From Brevibacillus_H ginsengisoli (GTDB lineage: Bacteria > Bacillota > Bacilli > Brevibacillales > Brevibacillaceae), in contig NZ_JBNJQR010000010.1 of the NCBI RefSeq assembly GCF_050113715.1, positions 164,271-228,270 on the forward strand: a DNA stretch of 64,000 nt, written 5' to 3'. The notes under the pieces are model-generated. The model was not told the origin of the DNA. It saw only the letters and a list, made by a program, of their open reading frames with translations, and did no database searches. Shown here one piece after another: positions 43,714-51,568 of this stretch (positions are counted from its first letter, which is position 1; every line of letters begins with the position of its first letter). Both the position numbers and the translations under genes were made by a program.

Positions 43714-43854
43714 ATGTTTATTCAGAAGTGTCCTAACTGCAGTCACAAGTCCTACGGAAGCTCAAACAAGGGCGAATGGATTTGCCCTTATTGTTTAACG
43801 GAAATTACACGGACTCAATCCTCTGATCAAGAGAAAGGGTCCTTGCAGAAATAA
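43714..43854 (+). CDS. 46-residue zinc-ribbon miniprotein
   Basis: Start at ATG 43714 behind TGGGAGG; the longer open frame overlaps the previous gene. Two cysteine pairs, CPNCSHK (about 6) and CPYCLTE (about 26), make a compact zinc ribbon. The tail is hydrophilic. Together with the gene at 43548 it forms a pair before a strong terminator. Confidence 0.65.
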   Translation: MFIQKCPNCSHKSYGSSNKGEWICPYCLTEITRTQSSDQEKGSLQK

Positions 43855-43869
43855 GTGGTCAATCCATTC

Positions 43870-43902
43870 ACCCTCTTGTTCCCCGGAATAAGAGGGTTTT
43901 TT
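43870..43902 (+). terminator. Terminator after the zinc-ribbon pair
   Basis: ACCCTCTT (43870-43877) pairs with AAGAGGGT (43890-43897), followed by TTTTT. Confidence 0.88.
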
Positions 43903-43965
43903 GCTATGTCACAAAACGGGATGGCTTCTCGTTTTAAGAGTAAAACCAATAAGGGAGGAATCATT

Positions 43966-45123
43966 ATGGAACCCAAAACAATCGTCGTAGTCGGTGGAGG
44001 GTATGCGGGAATTCACGTCATACACCATATGAAAAAAATATTCAAACACGAACTGGGCAAAACAATCCGACTTCTACTCATCGACAAGAACACGTACCAC
44101 CTGCGTAAAGTGCTGCTATTTAAGCCTGTAGTGGAGAAGGCGGACATACACATTCCGTTGAAATCGTATTGTGGGAGTCAAGTAGAACTGCTTCAGGGAG
44201 AGGTTCTTACGATCGATTCAACTATAAACTCCCTTCAACTAGCGAGCACTCAGGGATTTCAACAAATTCACTACGATTATCTTGTTTTGGCGGTGGGAAG
44301 TGTAGTTCGGGAGGTTGATCTGGGGAAGGGTGGAGTAGCGCTTGATGGTATACCGAGTGCGGAGTCTATTCGCAAGCAAGTAATGGATCGGTTGGCGGAC
44401 TTGCAAAGAGCAAGCGAAAAAAAGCTCAGGATTGCTGTTGTCGGTGGTGGAATTACAGGAATTGAAACCGCTGCGGAAATGGCTGTCTGGTTGAATCGCG
44501 AAACAAAAAATTCTCCAATCGAGGTACAGATGTCCTTATTCAATACGAGCCAACGGTTACTCCCACATACACCTGATAAGGTCGGACGCAGGCTTGAACA
44601 GGAGTTAACGCAATTGGGTGTTAAAGTGATCCATGGGACACGAGTGGATCGCTTCCACGAAGGCATTCTTCATTTCACGGATCAGTCACGTCAGCAAGCG
44701 GATGTATGTATCTGGACAACTGGACTAGAAGCTAACCCAATCCTTCGCCAGTTTGGTTTGCCACTAGCAACGGATGGACGTTTATTAGTAGAATCGGATT
44801 ATCGTGTAACAGGAACTTCCAGAATATACGCGCTTGGCGATGCGGCCCATCTATCAGACCCCACAACTGGTCAGGTTGCCACCATGACCTGCAAGGAAGC
44901 GATACCCCAGGCTGAGAGAGTATGCAAGAATATCCGAGCTTCCTTGGAGGGAGGACGCCCTGTCTTGCATGAGCAATATCCACCTCTCTACTGTATAGGA
45001 CTGGGGCCGGACAAAGGATTGGTCTGGTCGCAAAAATGGGGAATTGATTTTATTGTGACCGGCAGGCTTGGTGAAAAAATCCGTCGATATACGTGGGATC
45101 AGGCCAGCTTGGTTCAGAACTAG
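43966..45123 (+). CDS. NDH-2-like NAD(P)H/FAD oxidoreductase
   Basis: Start at ATG 43966 behind AAGGGAGGAATC; the open frame to 43855 includes the terminator. 385 residues with two Rossmann motifs: VVVGGGYAGIHVIHHM (FAD, about 6-21) and VVGGGITGIETAAEM (NAD(P)H, about 162-176). It also has the C-terminal FAD signature RIYALGDAAHL. It resembles type-II NADH dehydrogenases or ferredoxin-reductase-like enzymes that pass electrons to quinones. The stop overlaps the frame of the sigma gene that follows (45159), suggesting one operon. Confidence 0.9.
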   Translation: MEPKTIVVVGGGYAGIHVIHHMKKIFKHELGKTIRLLLIDKNTYHLRKVLLFKPVVEKADIHIPLKSYCGSQVELLQGEVLTIDSTINSLQLASTQGFQQIHYDYLVLAVGSVVREVDLGKGGVALDGIPSAESIRKQVMDRLADLQRASEKKLRIAVVGGGITGIETAAEMAVWLNRETKNSPIEVQMSLFNTSQRLLPHTPDKVGRRLEQELTQLGVKVIHGTRVDRFHEGILHFTDQSRQQADVCIWTTGLEANPILRQFGLPLATDGRLLVESDYRVTGTSRIYALGDAAHLSDPTTGQVATMTCKEAIPQAERVCKNIRASLEGGRPVLHEQYPPLYCIGLGPDKGLVWSQKWGIDFIVTGRLGEKIRRYTWDQASLVQN

Positions 45124-45158
45124 ACAAGAGGGGCATCAACCGAAAAGAAGGGATGGCC

Positions 45159-46052
45159 ATGGAAAAGAAACGATGGAAAGAGTTTTATTTGGAGTACCGA
45201 GCGTTGCTTTTTTCGCTCGCCTATCGGATGTTGGGGAGTGTGGCTGATGCCGAGGATCTGGTTCAAGACGTCTTCCTTCAGTTGAATGAGCGGGAACTTG
45301 TCCATGAGCAAAATATCAAATCCTTGCTGTGCACCATGGTGACGCATCGTTCGATCGATTTGCTCCGATCGGCTCGAAAAAAGCGTGAATACTACGTCGG
45401 CCCATGGCTGCCAGAGCCACTCGTGACAACTGATGCCGACCCTCTGCAAGAGGTGATTCAGGAGGAATATATCTCTTTGGCCATGTTAGTCGTCATGGAG
45501 CGGCTAAATCCTGTCGAAAGAGCCGTTTTTATCCTGCGAGAGGTACTGGATTTTGACTACGGGGCCATTGCTCATATGATCGGAAAAGAAGAATCAAATT
45601 GCCGCAAGATTTTTAGCCGGGCCAAGAAGAAAATTAACCTGTCCCCTGAAGACATCCACAAGCAAAAAGAGAGTCAGGAAGCCCTTGTCCGTACCTTTAT
45701 CGCCGCGTTGGGTAGCGGCAATGTCTCGGCGCTCATGGACGTTCTGGCAGCAGATGTCACCTATCTGGCGGACGGAGGTGGAATCGTAACGGCCGCAGCT
45801 CATCCGATACACGCAAGAGAGCCTGTTTCCGCTTTATTGCTGGCGCTTGTCAAGAAATTCATCGAGACAACGTCGGATTCTTTTATCGTTACCAATGTGA
45901 ACGGTGAGGCTGGAATTATGATCGTTCTAGACGGCAAGGTTCAAGGGGTTATCGGAATTGACGAACATAGAGGAAAGATCCAAACGATTTATATGATTCT
46001 CAATCCTGAGAAGTTGGGTCATGTGGTTGAATCGGAGCGTTTATCATCTTGA
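45159..46052 (+). CDS. SigJ-type ECF sigma factor with SnoaL-like C-terminal domain
   Basis: Start at ATG 45159 (an ATG at 45153 is too close to AAGGG). About 297 residues. Region 2: YRALLFSLAYRMLGSVADAEDLVQDVFLQLNE. Region 4: LNPVERAVFILREVLDFDYGAIAHMIGKEESNCRKIFSRAKKK. A C-terminal NTF2/SnoaL-like domain (about 175-297, ALVRTFIAALGSGNVSALMDVLAADVTYLADGGG) is the mark of ECF41/SigJ factors, where it regulates activity without a separate anti-sigma. ECF41 genes usually neighbour an oxidoreductase or carboxymuconolactone-like gene, as here. Confidence 0.92.
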   Translation: MEKKRWKEFYLEYRALLFSLAYRMLGSVADAEDLVQDVFLQLNERELVHEQNIKSLLCTMVTHRSIDLLRSARKKREYYVGPWLPEPLVTTDADPLQEVIQEEYISLAMLVVMERLNPVERAVFILREVLDFDYGAIAHMIGKEESNCRKIFSRAKKKINLSPEDIHKQKESQEALVRTFIAALGSGNVSALMDVLAADVTYLADGGGIVTAAAHPIHAREPVSALLLALVKKFIETTSDSFIVTNVNGEAGIMIVLDGKVQGVIGIDEHRGKIQTIYMILNPEKLGHVVESERLSS

Positions 46053-46071
46053 TGGGCGCTCATCTATAATC

Positions 46072-46116
46072 AAAAATTCAAGTGCTTTTCAGTTGAAAAG
46101 TACTTGAATTTTTTCC
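46072..46116 (+). terminator. Strong hairpin/terminator preceding palindromic repeat copy 3
   Basis: AAAAATTCAAGTGCTTTT pairs along 46072-46089 with AAAAGTACTTGAATTTTT (46096-46113, one G-U), with a CAGTTG loop and T-run. It can end the sigJ-like transcript and also corresponds in position to the hairpins beside repeat copies 1 and 2. Confidence 0.8.
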
Positions 46117-46135
46117 GTTTTTTCTAGCCCGCAGA

Positions 46136-46336
46136 AGAAAAGAGCTTCGTCCGCTTGTAGTTCATTTTAAGCGAAACAAAGCGCAGAGAACGTAGGAAGG
46201 AAAAGAGTCGGCATTCTTTACATCAGAGTGGGAAGCGAAGTGATTTTCTTGTCGACTCCCTTCCGCAGTGAACGGAGCGGACAGCAACTGCTACATGAGA
46301 GCTTAAACAGAACGTAAAGGGACGAAGCTCTTTTCT
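46136..46336 (+). repeat. Dispersed palindromic repeat, copy 3 (full form, 201 bp)
   Basis: Terminal repeats 46136-46152 and 46320-46336 are perfect 17-mers (core GAGCTTCGTCC/GGACGAAGCTC). Relative to copies 1 and 2 there is one extra base in each arm, so pairing is kept. The interior is nearly identical to copy 2 from TTCATTTTAAGCGAAAC to the GAGCTTAAACAG region. The gap 46053-46543 otherwise holds only an AT-rich stretch (46337-46530) where I recognise no gene. Confidence 0.9.
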
Positions 46337-46543
46337 TACCCCAGTATTTACTAACTCAAATAGGACCATTGCCCCTGTTATTGCCGTCTAAAGTCATTTA
46401 AGAGATTTTCCATAAAAATAGGACAATCACCTCAAAATCCCAATTGGAAAATCTTTGCCACTTATCATCCGTTATAACCTCCGTTACCATGGGAAAGTAG
46501 CCATTTGCTAGGTGAAACCCAGAAGATCAGGAGGGAAAAAGAA

Positions 46544-47077
46544 ATGACGAAGAGAAACTGGTTAACAAAGTCATCACTTGCCATCTTATTGAGTACATCC
46601 TTACTGCTGATTGGTGTTAATGGACAAGCTTTGGCTAGCACAAGCAATACGGTAAGTACTCAATCGACAAGTGTAGGCGCCAAAATTATCAAGGCGGGAG
46701 AGAAATATCTCGGAACCCCGTACAAGTATGCATCCAGCCGTTATGACAAATCCACAATGGATTGTTCTGAATTTACGATGTGGGCATACAAGGAAGGGTC
46801 AGGCATTAACCTTGGAAGAGGCGGAGCCAGATCCCAGTTCAAACAGGGAACCAAGATTAAACGCAGCGACCTGCGCGTAGGGGACCTTGTGTTCTTCTCA
46901 ACTCCGGCGACAATGAAATACCCGAAAGACTCAATCAATCGCATTGGGCATGTTGGGATTTATGCTGGAAACAATAAGGTTCTGCATACATATGGCGCTG
47001 GTGGAGTCCGCTACAGCAACATGGCTAGTGGTTGGTGGAATGACCATTACGTAACAGCTGTACGCATCACCAAATAA
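46544..47077 (+). CDS. NlpC/P60 cell-wall endopeptidase (C40)
   Basis: Start at ATG 46544 behind AGGAGGG. 177 residues. Signal peptide (about 1-33, ending QALAS), then an NlpC/P60 domain: catalytic Cys in STMDCSEFTMWAYKEG (about 68-83), His in IGHVGIYAGNNKVLHTYG (about 131) and a final His. There are no SH3b or LysM repeats, so cell-wall targeting must come from elsewhere. It cleaves peptidoglycan stem peptides (D-Glu-diaminopimelate type). Terminator follows. Confidence 0.9.
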   Translation: MTKRNWLTKSSLAILLSTSLLLIGVNGQALASTSNTVSTQSTSVGAKIIKAGEKYLGTPYKYASSRYDKSTMDCSEFTMWAYKEGSGINLGRGGARSQFKQGTKIKRSDLRVGDLVFFSTPATMKYPKDSINRIGHVGIYAGNNKVLHTYGAGGVRYSNMASGWWNDHYVTAVRITK

Positions 47078-47111
47078 GTTAGCATCAGAATATTAAGGTT
47101 ATTCAATTTTT

Positions 47112-47146
47112 AAGACCGTTGCCTTTGATAAGGCAGCGGTCTTTTC
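47112..47146 (+). terminator. Terminator after the NlpC/P60 gene
   Basis: AAGACCG-TTGCCT pairs with AGGCAGCGGTCTT around TTGATA, with one mismatch; T-rich tail. Confidence 0.85.
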
Positions 47147-47182
47147 TTTTGTTACAAACATTTTTCAGGGAGAAAAGGTTGA

Positions 47183-47812
47183 TTAATAGAGTCGATTCTT
47201 ATACCCGTCCTGCCACGATTCCTTCACCTGTTTAGCATCTAATCCCTCTATTTTTGCGTGGTCGACCATCATTTGAGGCATGCAGGGCAGCTCATCCTTT
47301 GGCAGCCACGTTTCCGGATTCCACAGACTGGAGCGAATCATAGCTTTTCCACAGTGCAGAAAGACTTGCTCTACTTCAACTCCGATGGCGATTTGCGGAG
47401 TTTTGCCGTTTACGGCCATTTGCGCCAGAATGTCTTGATCACGGATTAGGCAAGCTTTTCCGTTGATTCGCAAAGTCTCTTGCAAACCGGGAATCACGAA
47501 AAGAAGACCTACATTCGGATTGGACAAGATGTTGAGCATGGTATCAACTCGTTTGTTTCCTGGTCGATCAGGGATAACCAGGTGCTTGTCATCAAGAATC
47601 TTCACGAAACCCGATTGATCCCCTCGTGGCGAGGCGTCACAAAGACCGTTTTCGTCTGCTGTACTCAGGATCACCAGGGGAGTTTTGGCAATATAATTTC
47701 GGCAATGTTCATCTAAATAATGGATGACTTTTCTTTGGGCTCTCTGTGATGATTCTCCCATCATTGCGCGAAGCTCTTCTGAGGTAGACACGATATCGTT
47801 AAATGGATACAT
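47183..47812 (-). CDS. Pyridoxamine 5'-phosphate oxidase-like (PPOX) flavoprotein
   Basis: Start at ATG 47812 behind AAAGGTG; the open frame reaches 47845. 209 residues. The split-barrel pattern is PLVILSTADENGLCDASPRGDQSGFVKILDDKHLVIPDRPGNKRVDTMLNIL, then VGLLFVIPGLQETLRINGKA. It matches the MSMEG_1061-type PPOX branch (FMN- or F420-binding reductases). Substrate unknown. It is divergent from the ECF sigma gene at 47966, with the shared promoter element in between. Confidence 0.85.
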   Translation of the reverse strand: MYPFNDIVSTSEELRAMMGESSQRAQRKVIHYLDEHCRNYIAKTPLVILSTADENGLCDASPRGDQSGFVKILDDKHLVIPDRPGNKRVDTMLNILSNPNVGLLFVIPGLQETLRINGKACLIRDQDILAQMAVNGKTPQIAIGVEVEQVFLHCGKAMIRSSLWNPETWLPKDELPCMPQMMVDHAKIEGLDAKQVKESWQDGYKNRLY

Positions 47813-47903
47813 ACAAATCGACACCTTTACTAGTGGATAGAACAATCATAACAAATTTTTCCGGAATTATGTGAAAGGATCGGATCGTCAGTCTTTTCTA
47901 ACG

Positions 47904-47918
47904 TGAACCTTTTGGGAA
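47904..47918 (+). promoter_or_regulatory. ECF-type promoter element, second copy
   Basis: TGAACCTTTTGGGAA, identical over 15 bases to 28616-28630 and again about 47 bases before an ECF sigma start (47966). Supports autoregulation or cross-talk between the two sigma systems. Confidence 0.6.
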
Positions 47919-47965
47919 GGAAAATTGTTACATATACAGAAGACGGGAAGAGAGGAGGCGAAAGC

Positions 47966-48469
47966 TTGAACGCCAGGGAATTTTTTGAAACCTATCAGAT
48001 GGATGTATTTCGTACGTGTTACTATATGCTGCATGATTATCAGGATGCGGAGGATCTGTGTCAGGATGTATTTGTTAAAGCGCTGCAACAAGACTTTGAT
48101 CGAATTGAAAAACCGAAGCCTTGGATTTTAAGCATTACCATGAACATGTGCCGGAATTACCTGAAACGGAAGAAACGGGTGCTGATCATGGAACGGCTGA
48201 AGCAATTAATCGACCCTCGGCACATTGAGGGACAGTACGAAGAGAAGGAATTGAAGGGTGAGATCCAACAGCTCTTGACTGAATTGCCTGAGCCGATCCG
48301 CTCTGTCATCCTGCTCAAGTATCTGCATCAGTTAAAGAATGAAGAAGTGGCGACCATACTGAAAATCCCGCTTGGAACCGTCAAATCCCGTTGCAATAAA
48401 GGGCTTCAGCAATTACGTCGAAAGACAGAGTCAACATTACACGAGATTGTAAAGGAGGGCCTGCTGTGA
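47966..48469 (+). CDS. ECF RNA polymerase sigma factor (locus 3)
   Basis: TTG start at 47966 behind GAGAGGAGG; the open frame back to 47903 overlaps the promoter. 167 residues. Region 2: YQMDVFRTCYYMLHDYQDAEDLCQDVFVKALQQ. Region 4: LPEPIRSVILLKYLHQLKNEEVATILKIPLGTVKSRCNKGLQQL. It overlaps the anti-sigma gene by 4 bases (GTGA). Same class as locus 1. Confidence 0.93.
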   Translation: MNAREFFETYQMDVFRTCYYMLHDYQDAEDLCQDVFVKALQQDFDRIEKPKPWILSITMNMCRNYLKRKKRVLIMERLKQLIDPRHIEGQYEEKELKGEIQQLLTELPEPIRSVILLKYLHQLKNEEVATILKIPLGTVKSRCNKGLQQLRRKTESTLHEIVKEGLL

Positions 48470-49929
48470 AGCGAGAGGAAGAAACTAGGGTAACGGCTTG
48501 GTTTGAAGAAGAAGGAATCGAGAAACCAGACTTCAATCGGATGTGGGAGCAAATCGACCAGCGCCTTTCCGAACAACGTCCGAGTGTACCTCTGGCTAAG
48601 AGGAAAAGCTGGAGAAAGCTGCAATGGATCGTCTCCTCCACAGCGGTTGCTTGCATGCTGAGTGTTGCGGTGGGAGCGTATGTGTCGCCTGCATTTGCTG
48701 CTTACCTGAAATCTTTTTTTGAGCGAAACGATGTGGATATGGGGCTGCAGGCGGGTGCGAAGCAAGGCTTTGCCGAGGAGAGTCAGCTGCATACGACAGA
48801 TCAAGGGATTACGTTGAAAGTGTTGGAAGTATTGGCTGACCCGAGTCGAGTGGTGATGACGGTTGGACTGGAGCAAGGTGGGAAGCAGTTGGATGCCTCC
48901 AAGCTGTTGACGAATAAAATCTTGTATAGCGGATACAGTCAATCGGGATTCTATCTCAAAAATAATCAGGGCTGGTTTGGCAGTGGCGGAATTCATCAGG
49001 TATACCGCCATTCGCCTTATATTGATTTAGAATTTCTAGTGAATGAACGAGTAGATTTAAAGCAATTAGCCCTCAATATGAACCTCAAACAAATTGGCGA
49101 AGTAAAAGGGAACTGGAAACTGGAAGTACCAATTGATATGCAGAAGAGTTTAGCGGCAACCCAAACCATTCAAGTGAATCAGGACATCCAAACTCCACAA
49201 GGTTTAATCATTACATGGAAGGATATCATTCAGACTCCCACAACGACGAGAATCAATCTGGATACACATTGGACGTCCGAAGCTTTGAAAAAGATCAAAA
49301 ATAGATCACTGCCTTACGAGATGGTGGATGAAATCATGTTTCATCTAGAAGACGAACAAGGCAAGATCGTAGCGACATCTGATTTTGCCAATGCCTCCCA
49401 AGGACCGATTTTACAGAATCATGATTCAGAGAGCAGCAGAAACATGGAACGATCTTTTCAATACAGCTTTGTTCCACTCGACAAGAACCACCAGTATACG
49501 CTTGTGCTGGATGGAGTCAATATGCTGGAGAGGGCAGATGTCTCTTATCCACTTGATTTAACCAAGCTGGCCAGTCAATCTCAAAGCTTCGACTATAAAG
49601 GATGCAAGCTTACATTCAGCAAGTTTCGCACAGAGCGGTCCAAAGATGGAGAGGAGACTGGAAGAATCGAGATCGATGGCTCGGTAACAGGTAGTATCCC
49701 CTTTGCCTGGACGACGATTGATCAGTCGGGAAAAAGCTACTCCATAGACGAAAAAGAGTACTCCAATGAAATTTGGAATAATCGAACTCTCACGAACAAA
49801 GAAGGCTTCCACAGTTATCTCAAGATTTCAGGACTTACGAAATCGATCAAACAAGTGAATCTCTCTTTTGACCATATCAATATCAAATACAGAAATTTTA
49901 ATGATAGAATCCCCTTCCCCAAACCATAA
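48466..49929 (+). CDS. DUF4179-type anti-sigma factor (partner of ECF locus 3)
   Basis: GTG start overlapping the sigma stop. 487 residues: cytosolic N-terminus (WFEEEGIEKPDFNRMWEQID), a membrane helix near 50-72 (WIVSSTAVACMLSVAVGAYV), then DUF4179 (HTTDQGITLKVLEVLADPSRVVMTVGLE) and a DUF5643-like C-terminus (GSVTGSIPFAWTTIDQSGKSYSI). Clear paralogue of the 23183 protein. No zinc-binding anti-sigma motif. Confidence 0.88.
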   Translation: MKREEETRVTAWFEEEGIEKPDFNRMWEQIDQRLSEQRPSVPLAKRKSWRKLQWIVSSTAVACMLSVAVGAYVSPAFAAYLKSFFERNDVDMGLQAGAKQGFAEESQLHTTDQGITLKVLEVLADPSRVVMTVGLEQGGKQLDASKLLTNKILYSGYSQSGFYLKNNQGWFGSGGIHQVYRHSPYIDLEFLVNERVDLKQLALNMNLKQIGEVKGNWKLEVPIDMQKSLAATQTIQVNQDIQTPQGLIITWKDIIQTPTTTRINLDTHWTSEALKKIKNRSLPYEMVDEIMFHLEDEQGKIVATSDFANASQGPILQNHDSESSRNMERSFQYSFVPLDKNHQYTLVLDGVNMLERADVSYPLDLTKLASQSQSFDYKGCKLTFSKFRTERSKDGEETGRIEIDGSVTGSIPFAWTTIDQSGKSYSIDEKEYSNEIWNNRTLTNKEGFHSYLKISGLTKSIKQVNLSFDHINIKYRNFNDRIPFPKP

Positions 49930-50008
49930 ACAGGCATAGTTAGGCACACTTTTTTCCCCGTGACAATAGACTATAGGGCATTGAATTATTTGGAAAAGGG
50001 GAAGAAAT

Positions 50009-50461
50009 ATGCAGTTTTATTACGGAGACATGATGCCACTGCGCATATTGGATGAAGGGGAGTTCTGGAAGCACCAAGAGAGCGAGCATACGGATGTGAT
50101 TCAAGCGTTGGTTCCCAATCTGGAGCCACAATTCGTGGACGCGCTGAAAAAATGGGGGCAGGCTTTTGCCCAAACACAAGCGCTATTTGTTCGCTATATC
50201 GAAACGGTAGTACGTTCGGGGAATCAGGTAAGCCCAGAGGTTGTCGGACAGATTCTCCAATTGGTTAAGTTCTCTATGGCGCAAAGCGAACAGTTTATCG
50301 CCTTTTTAAATCAGCTGGCCGAACAGAGTGTTCCGTTAAAAAGCAATCCAACGGCCATAACCGTCCTGAACCACATTCGACGCGAATCCGAATACTTCAT
50401 TGGCATTACACAGGCGCTGCTATCACAGCCCCAGGCAGCTTTCCATATGGGAGCGGAATAA
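50009..50461 (+). CDS. Single-domain DUF2935 protein
   Basis: 150 residues with the FWKHQESEHTDVIQALVP opening and a closing LNHIRRESEYFIGITQALL, which echo both halves of the two-domain DUF2935 protein at 7350. His/Glu positions on helices suggest a ferritin-like metal site. GGGGAAG ribosome site. Convergent with the small frame at 50579 through a strong shared hairpin. Confidence 0.78.
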   Translation: MQFYYGDMMPLRILDEGEFWKHQESEHTDVIQALVPNLEPQFVDALKKWGQAFAQTQALFVRYIETVVRSGNQVSPEVVGQILQLVKFSMAQSEQFIAFLNQLAEQSVPLKSNPTAITVLNHIRRESEYFIGITQALLSQPQAAFHMGAE

Positions 50462-50531
50462 ATAGGGTTACATCTACTCGGGGTGATCACCAGCAATGGA
50501 AGAATGAGGCTGTTTACAAGGAGCGTCGAAC

Positions 50532-50580
50532 GATAGGAAAAAGAGGACTTTGCTTTCGGCAACGTCTTCTTTTTCCTATC
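50532..50580. terminator. Long bidirectional hairpin terminator
   Basis: 17-bp stem (50532-50548 with 50564-50580, one G-U) around a 15-base loop, with A/T runs inside the stem. Confidence 0.8.
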
Positions 50581-50770
50581 ATTTATTAAGTTCTGCCAGA
50601 ATATTCGCTACACGCTCTTTTTTAAAGACAAACTCGAAGGATTGATTATCTTTTAGTGTAACTTGAATGGCTCCGTTCAACACACCACTTACTTCCTCGC
50701 ATCCTGTTATATCGGAACGTTGAATCCCGATGGCGAGTTGTATGTCATTATTTCCTTCTTTGTCTATCAA
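50579..50770 (-). CDS. Doubtful 63-residue frame, possible gene remnant
   Basis: The only start in frame near the 5' end is a TTG inside the T-run of the upstream terminator, with no ribosome site; a GTG further in, behind GAGGAAG, would give about 34 residues. The sequence is protein-like (LNGAIQVTLKDNQSFEFVFKKERVANILAELNK) and resembles the C-terminal strand-helix of PH-like domains. It may be the tail of a truncated gene. Low certainty. Confidence 0.35.
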   Translation of the reverse strand: MIDKEGNNDIQLAIGIQRSDITGCEEVSGVLNGAIQVTLKDNQSFEFVFKKERVANILAELNK

Positions 50771-50771
50771 A

Positions 50772-50811
50772 AAAGCTCAACTACTTTCCAAAGGGAGAGT
50801 AGTTGAGCTTT
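50772..50811 (-). terminator. Terminator after the FAD oxidoreductase gene
   Basis: AAAGCTCAACTACT (50772-50785) pairs with AGTAGTTGAGCTTT (50798-50811); on minus a T-run follows. Confidence 0.88.
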
Positions 50812-50828
50812 CCAATTGAACCCGCTAA

Positions 50829-51389
50829 TTACTTCAGAACATCATGATCGACGTAGCGCTCACCATTCAGCTGACTGATGATATTAATCGCTACCTTAGC
50901 CCCGTCGCCAGCAGTGATGACAGCATGCAAGCTGCATCCCGCAACAGCACCCGCAGCCCAAATGCCTTCCAGGCTGGTTCGACCGTCACGATCCACATCA
51001 ATGATGGTTTTGACTCGCGGTTCAGTTCCCGGCTTGGTGTGGAGGCCCGCTTTTTCAGCTAAATCAACCATGAGACCAGTCGCAAAAATCACATGCTGCG
51101 CTTCAAACTGCTCATTCTCCAGCTCTAGGCGATAGCCAGAGTCCGCTTTGGCGATATTTTCAACTTTTCCTTGAATGTACTCCGCACCGAAATGGGTCGC
51201 TTGCTTGATACCTGTTTCCACCAACTCAGGGCCAGTGATTTCTTCAATCCCATAGTAGTTCTTGTACAAGCCTCGTTTGGTAATGCTCTGATCACTGTCG
51301 ATCAATAAGGTTTTCTTGCCGGCTTTTGCTGCGAGTAGGGCTGCGCTTGCACCAGTTGGGCCTGCTCCGATAATTGCAATGTCGAACAT
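50829..51389 (-). CDS. Short FAD-binding thioredoxin-reductase-like protein
   Basis: Start at ATG 51389 behind AAGGAG. 186 residues: FAD-type Rossmann motif FDIAIIGAGPTGASAALLAAKAG at the N-terminus, and ATGLMVDLAEK and GIWAAGAVAGCSLHAVITAGDGAKVAINI at the C-terminus, the FAD-contacting GD/TAAGDG-like end of the TrxR fold. The NAD(P)H domain with the CxxC redox pair is absent, so this is about half of a normal reductase. This compact form recurs in Bacillales as its own family; reaction unknown. Confidence 0.83.
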   Translation of the reverse strand: MFDIAIIGAGPTGASAALLAAKAGKKTLLIDSDQSITKRGLYKNYYGIEEITGPELVETGIKQATHFGAEYIQGKVENIAKADSGYRLELENEQFEAQHVIFATGLMVDLAEKAGLHTKPGTEPRVKTIIDVDRDGRTSLEGIWAAGAVAGCSLHAVITAGDGAKVAINIISQLNGERYVDHDVLK

Positions 51390-51568
51390 ATGTAGCACTC
51401 CTTTTCAATGGGTTTTGAAAACTTTTCTAATAATTATTTTTAGTTACTAATCTAATTATAGCAAAATAGACTTAGACAGTGATCGCTAAAATTTTTCGGT
51501 CAAGTGAAGGTTTTTTCAAAAGTTTACAGAAGCAGAGGGAGTATAAAAGGTCAGAGGGGGTAATCGGG

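Noticed and set aside
46400..46543. Possible c-di-GMP or c-di-AMP riboswitch before the NlpC/P60 gene
   Set aside because: Wall-hydrolase genes often carry one, and CTCCGTTACCATGG...GCTAGGTGAAACCC looked suggestive, but neither aptamer core could be matched.
50579..50770. Full-length gene status of the 63-codon frame
   Set aside because: Start lies in a terminator T-run without a ribosome site; kept only as a doubtful feature or remnant.
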